Shown: positions 60,490 to 64,000 of the stretch, in pieces
How the letters are laid out: each line of letters opens with the position of its first letter
Position numbering within the stretch: the stretch's first letter is position 1
DNA from: Raphanus sativus
Taxonomy: Eukaryota; Streptophyta; Magnoliopsida; Brassicales; Brassicaceae
Reading direction: 5' to 3'
Assembly (NCBI RefSeq): GCF_000801105.2
Contig: NC_079515.1
Location: 5,146,001-5,210,000, forward strand
Length of the DNA: 64,000 nucleotides
Translations under genes and position numbers: made by a program
The notes under the pieces: generated by a model
What the model was told of the DNA's origin: nothing
Databases searched by the model: none
Seen by the model: the letters and a program-made list of their open reading frames with translations, nothing else

Positions 60490-62613
60490 TTCATCCACCT
60501 CTTTTAAATAATGAGTTTTTGGTAAATGCTCTATCTACTGAAATTTATAATCTTCACTTTTGTTTAAAAATTTCAAAACACATTCTACATTTGAATTAAT
60601 GTATTCTAAACTATTTTCATGGTATATAGGAATATTCTCATTTTTTAATATTTAGTTTACTAAAATTTCATATACTGCCGAGATTAGTGGAATTAGCATT
60701 ATAAAATCTTCATTATCTAGAGAAACAGAGACAACAGAGGTTCTAAACTCTTAACCATCATCTTATGTTAGTGTTTGATGAAACTATACACTAAAACCAA
60801 ATTTTCATATTTTTGAAATTTTTTCAAAATCTGTGGGTCAACCCCTTTTAAAATAATGAGTCTCGGTAAATCCTCTATATACTGAAGTTTATAATCTTCA
60901 TTTTTAATATTTATTTGGAATTAATGTACTCTAAAGTCTCTTTCATGGTATATAGGAATCATTCTAATTTTTTCATATTTAGTTTACTGAAATTTTATAT
61001 ACTGACTAGATTAGTGGAATTAGCATTATAAAATCTTCATTATCTAGAGAAACAAAGACAATAGAGACCATCATCTTATGTTAGTGCTCGATGAAACTAT
61101 ACATAAAACCAGATTTTCATATTTTTGAAATTTTTCTAAAATCTGTGAGTTAATCCCTTCTAAAATAATGAGTTTTCTGTAAATGCTCTATAAACTGAAG
61201 TTTATACTATTCACTTTTGTTTAAAAATTTCAAACCACAATTAAATTAATGTGTTCTAAACTATATTTTATGGTATATATGAACTATTCTAATTTTTTAA
61301 TATTTAGTTTACTAAAATGTAATATACTAACTAGATTAGTGGAATTAGCATTATAAAATCTTCATTATCTAGAGAAACGGAGAGAACAAATGTTCTAAAC
61401 CTTTTTGACCATCATCTTATGTCAGTGATCTAAGAAACTATACACCAAAACCAGATTTTCATATTTATTAATTTTTTTCAAAACCCGTGGGTTAATAACC
61501 CTTTTTAAAATAATGAGTTTTCGGTAAATTTTCTATATACTGAAGTTTATACTCTTCACTTTGTTTTAAAAATTTCAAACCACATTCTATATTTTAATTA
61601 ATGTACTCTAAAGTCTCTTTCATGGTATATATGAATCATTCTAATTTTTTAATATTTAGTTTACTAAAATTTCATATACTGACTAGATTAGTGGAATTAG
61701 CATTATAAAATCTTCATTATCTAGAGAAACGAAGACAACAGAGGTTTAAACTCTTTGACCATCATCTTATGCTAGTGCTCGATGAAACTATACACTAGAA
61801 CTAGATTTTCGTATTTTTGATTTTTTTTTTTTCAAAATCCGTGGTTAACCCCTTCAAAAATATTGAGTTTTCGGTAAATGCTCTATATACTGAAGTTTAT
61901 ACTCTTCACTTTAGTTTAAAAATTTCAAACCACATTGTACATTTGAATTAACGTTTTCTAAACTATCTTTCATGGTATATAGGAATTATTCTAATTTTTT
62001 AATATTTAGTTTACTAAAATTTCATATACTGCCGAGATTAGAAGAACTAGCATTATAAAATCTTCATTATCTAGATGAACTGAGACAACAGAGGTTCTAA
62101 ACTCTTTGACCATCATTTTATGTTAGGGCTTAATGAAACTATACACTAAAACTAGATTTTCATATTTTTGAAAACTTTCTATAATCCGTGGGGTTAAACC
62201 CTTCTAAAATCTTCATTATCTAGAGAAACGAAGACAACAGAGGTTCTAAACTCTTTGACCATCTCTTATGTTAGTGCTCGATGAAACTATACAATAAAAC
62301 TAGATTTTTATATTTTTGAATTTTTTCAAAATCTGTGGGTTAACTAACCCCTTCAAAAATATTGAGTTTTCAGTAAATGCTCTATATAGCGAAGTTTATA
62401 CTCTTCACTTTAGTTTAAAGATTTCAAACCACATTCTATATTTGAATTAATGTATTTTAAATGATCTTTCATGGTACATAGGAATCATTCTAATTTTTTA
62501 ATATTTAGTTTACTAAAATTTTATTAGTGCCTAGATTAGTGGAATTAGCATTATAAAATATTCATTATCTTGAGAAAACTGAGACAACAGAGGTTCTAAA
62601 CTCTTTGACCATT
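60490..62613. repeat. Tandem array, ~345-bp unit, about six copies
   Basis: A block beginning (A/T)TGAGTTTTCGGTAAATGCT recurs at 60511, 60856, 61168, 61513, 61863 and 62362, giving periods near 345 bp (one 312). Each unit carries ATTAGTGGAATTAGCATTA and CTTCATTATCTAGAGAAAC. Around 62212 one unit has lost its first ~200 bp, jumping from the CCCTTCTAAAAT to the AAAATCTTCATT block, as expected of recombination at AAAAT. It is AT-rich and non-coding. It starts where the PRP39-like pseudogene ends. I do not recognise the family. Confidence 0.9.
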
Positions 62614-64000
62614 GATATTCGTGTTCACGCACACCAATTAACCTAATGTGCACACTACCACAATCGAATGGTATGTCGATGTAGCACTTTAGGATCGAAT
62701 CCACAGAGACCAACTCTTACACTTTATTTCTATAGGATCAATATTAAGCTAAAACAATATGGGGTTTTGAGTTTTGTAACAAGCAGCAAATAAAATAAAG
62801 TAAATGTGAATTCAGATTAAAGAGAAGCCAGCCTAGGGTTACTTCATCGGGTGTCAATACTTGTGAGCCAAACAATTATTCAAGTGCTAATAGAACAGTC
62901 TAGAACTCGGATCACTCAAGTAGAACAGTCCACTGTCGTGATACTGCTCCCTATGCTGATCGATCTCACCGTCTAACTGTCGTTGAGGTGAGAAGCGACA
63001 ACAAGCAATAGAGATCAAGTCCGATAGGTTCACAGAACACCCTAATATCTACTTTCGCTGATTAGGGATGCAATGCTCATTCAAAACAGATCTAGCAACC
63101 TAAGCACTTTTGATGATCAGATTAAACCTATGATCTAACATTAAGCGGCCAGTTTAATGCAAGCAGTAAGAATGGTTATGAATGAAGACAATCGAGTGAT
63201 TCACTTATCTATGTTTAGCTCACGAAATCAACACCCTAGAACCCTAGACAAGCAAGCCGACTACTCAGCCATGAACAGAGAAAACACAGAGTTCATAGAA
63301 GAATAATACTGCATAAATATAACAGAAACAAAGAGAGGGTTCAGGATAATCTTCTCTATGGAGAGAGAGATGGAGCCTTCTCCCTTTACAATAAGCAAAA
63401 TCCAATAATCTAAAAGTCTCCAATGGTTTCTTGTGTCTAGAATAGCGTAGAATGATCAAGAGAAAACAGAAAATATGATATATCAAAGGCCACAGGCGGC
63501 CAGAGAGAAAAAGAGGATAATTAGGGCAAATCCCGAGATGTTGTATTTTCCTTATTCGTCCGGAACAACCGCGGGATCACTCCGTCTGCTTGTTCCGCTT
63601 GATCGGGAACAGTCATCAGACTGTTCTGCGTGAAAATCACCAAACTGCACTGTTTTCTGCTTCTTTTGTTCCAGCAGGTCCATCTCCCATCCAGTGCAAC
63701 TCCAGACCTGTAATGACTCGAAAAGGACTAGAAAGACTCGATAAAGACTTGAAAACCAATTAGAAAACATATATACAATGATGTATAAAACACCATATAT
63801 CAATTCCCCCAGACTTAGATCCTTGTTTGTCCTCGAACAAAGCCAAGTATCAAGAACAGGGAGAAAGGTTTGAAAGTGTGGGAACTCTCCTATTCTCAGC
63901 AACCATACCTTAACCACGAATCTCTGAACCATACAAGCAGTAAACTAGGACAACACACCCTTACCAGAACCCCACTGACTGCTGTTCGAATCGGCTCCAT
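62614..64000. other. Unresolved repeat, probably retrotransposon-derived
   Basis: The sequence differs from both gene spacers and the tandem array. Phrases such as GTCGATGTAGCACTTTAGGA with ATCGAATCCACAGAGACC, and CAATTCCCCCAGACTTAGA near 63801 followed by TTGTCCTCGAACAA, resemble non-coding parts of gypsy-like LTR elements as I remember them. The minus-strand frame 63552-63932 shows no conserved domain. The element runs off the window, so no ends or coding domains can be used. Confidence 0.35.

Larger units (their letters stand above)
58372..60500 (+). pseudogene. PRP39-like pre-mRNA processing factor pseudogene
   Basis: Blocks in several frames match plant PRP39 HAT-repeat proteins in order: [170 protein letters not shown] and the Pro/Gln-rich tail (PPLPQAFQAAPAQPPHQWNT). 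The N-terminal part is absent, about 110 residues are deleted near 59310, and there are stops and at least two frameshifts. Two transposons interrupt it. PRP39 is a U1 snRNP-associated splicing factor; this copy is dead. Confidence 0.88.

Noticed and set aside
63552..63932. 126-codon minus-strand frame at the right edge
   Set aside because: No recognisable domain; lies in probable retrotransposon non-coding sequence.

Overview
The window is nuclear DNA from a crucifer (Brassicaceae), most likely Brassica or a close relative. It has intron-rich genes with GT-AG splice sites, AT-rich spacers, plant transposons and Helitrons. The order and orientation of its genes match, as far as I can recall them, the Arabidopsis thaliana chromosome 3 block At3g13690 to At3g13790. 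Exon models were built by hand from splice signals, reading-frame phase and recalled family sequences; all multi-exon models close in frame.

Genes from left to right: a USP-like/receptor-like-cytoplasmic kinase (2695-5629, +); a two-RRM RNA-binding protein (6490-8280, -); a PRA1-F prenylated Rab acceptor (9907-10452, -); the brassinosteroid enzyme CYP90D1 (14454-17235, -); a plastid mini-RNase III (20023-21652, +); beta-galactosidase BGAL1 (30486-34927, +); a DYW-class PPR protein (35838-37703, +); the nine-transmembrane protein TMN7 (37856-40712, -); an FHA-domain protein (41536-42763, +); histone chaperone NAP1;4 (43187-44866, +); and tandem cell-wall invertase genes, CWINV5-like (45003-47150, -) and CWINV1 (48728-51428, -), with a one-exon relic of a third copy between them. 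These are mostly independent housekeeping, wall and hormone genes. Only the invertases form a local functional family.

The gaps hold mobile DNA: two sister Helitrons in opposite orientation (8995-9682 and 27279-27926), a third Helitron abutting the second (27929-29842), a 700-bp hAT-type MITE with a perfect 8-bp duplication (12556-13255), and a gene-capturing 'Pack'-type element with beta-tubulin and another gene's fragments (23708-25205). Downstream of BGAL1 lies a strong 33-bp stem hairpin (35405-35521).

From about 53 kb rightwards the synteny ends and the sequence is a transposon graveyard. A LINE remnant is split by a very young non-autonomous copia-type LTR element carrying only gag (53700-57547, 5-bp target duplication). 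A PRP39-like splicing-factor pseudogene is interrupted by a TRIM element and a second insertion. These are followed by a roughly 345-bp-period tandem array (about 60490-62613) and an unresolved repeat at the right edge.
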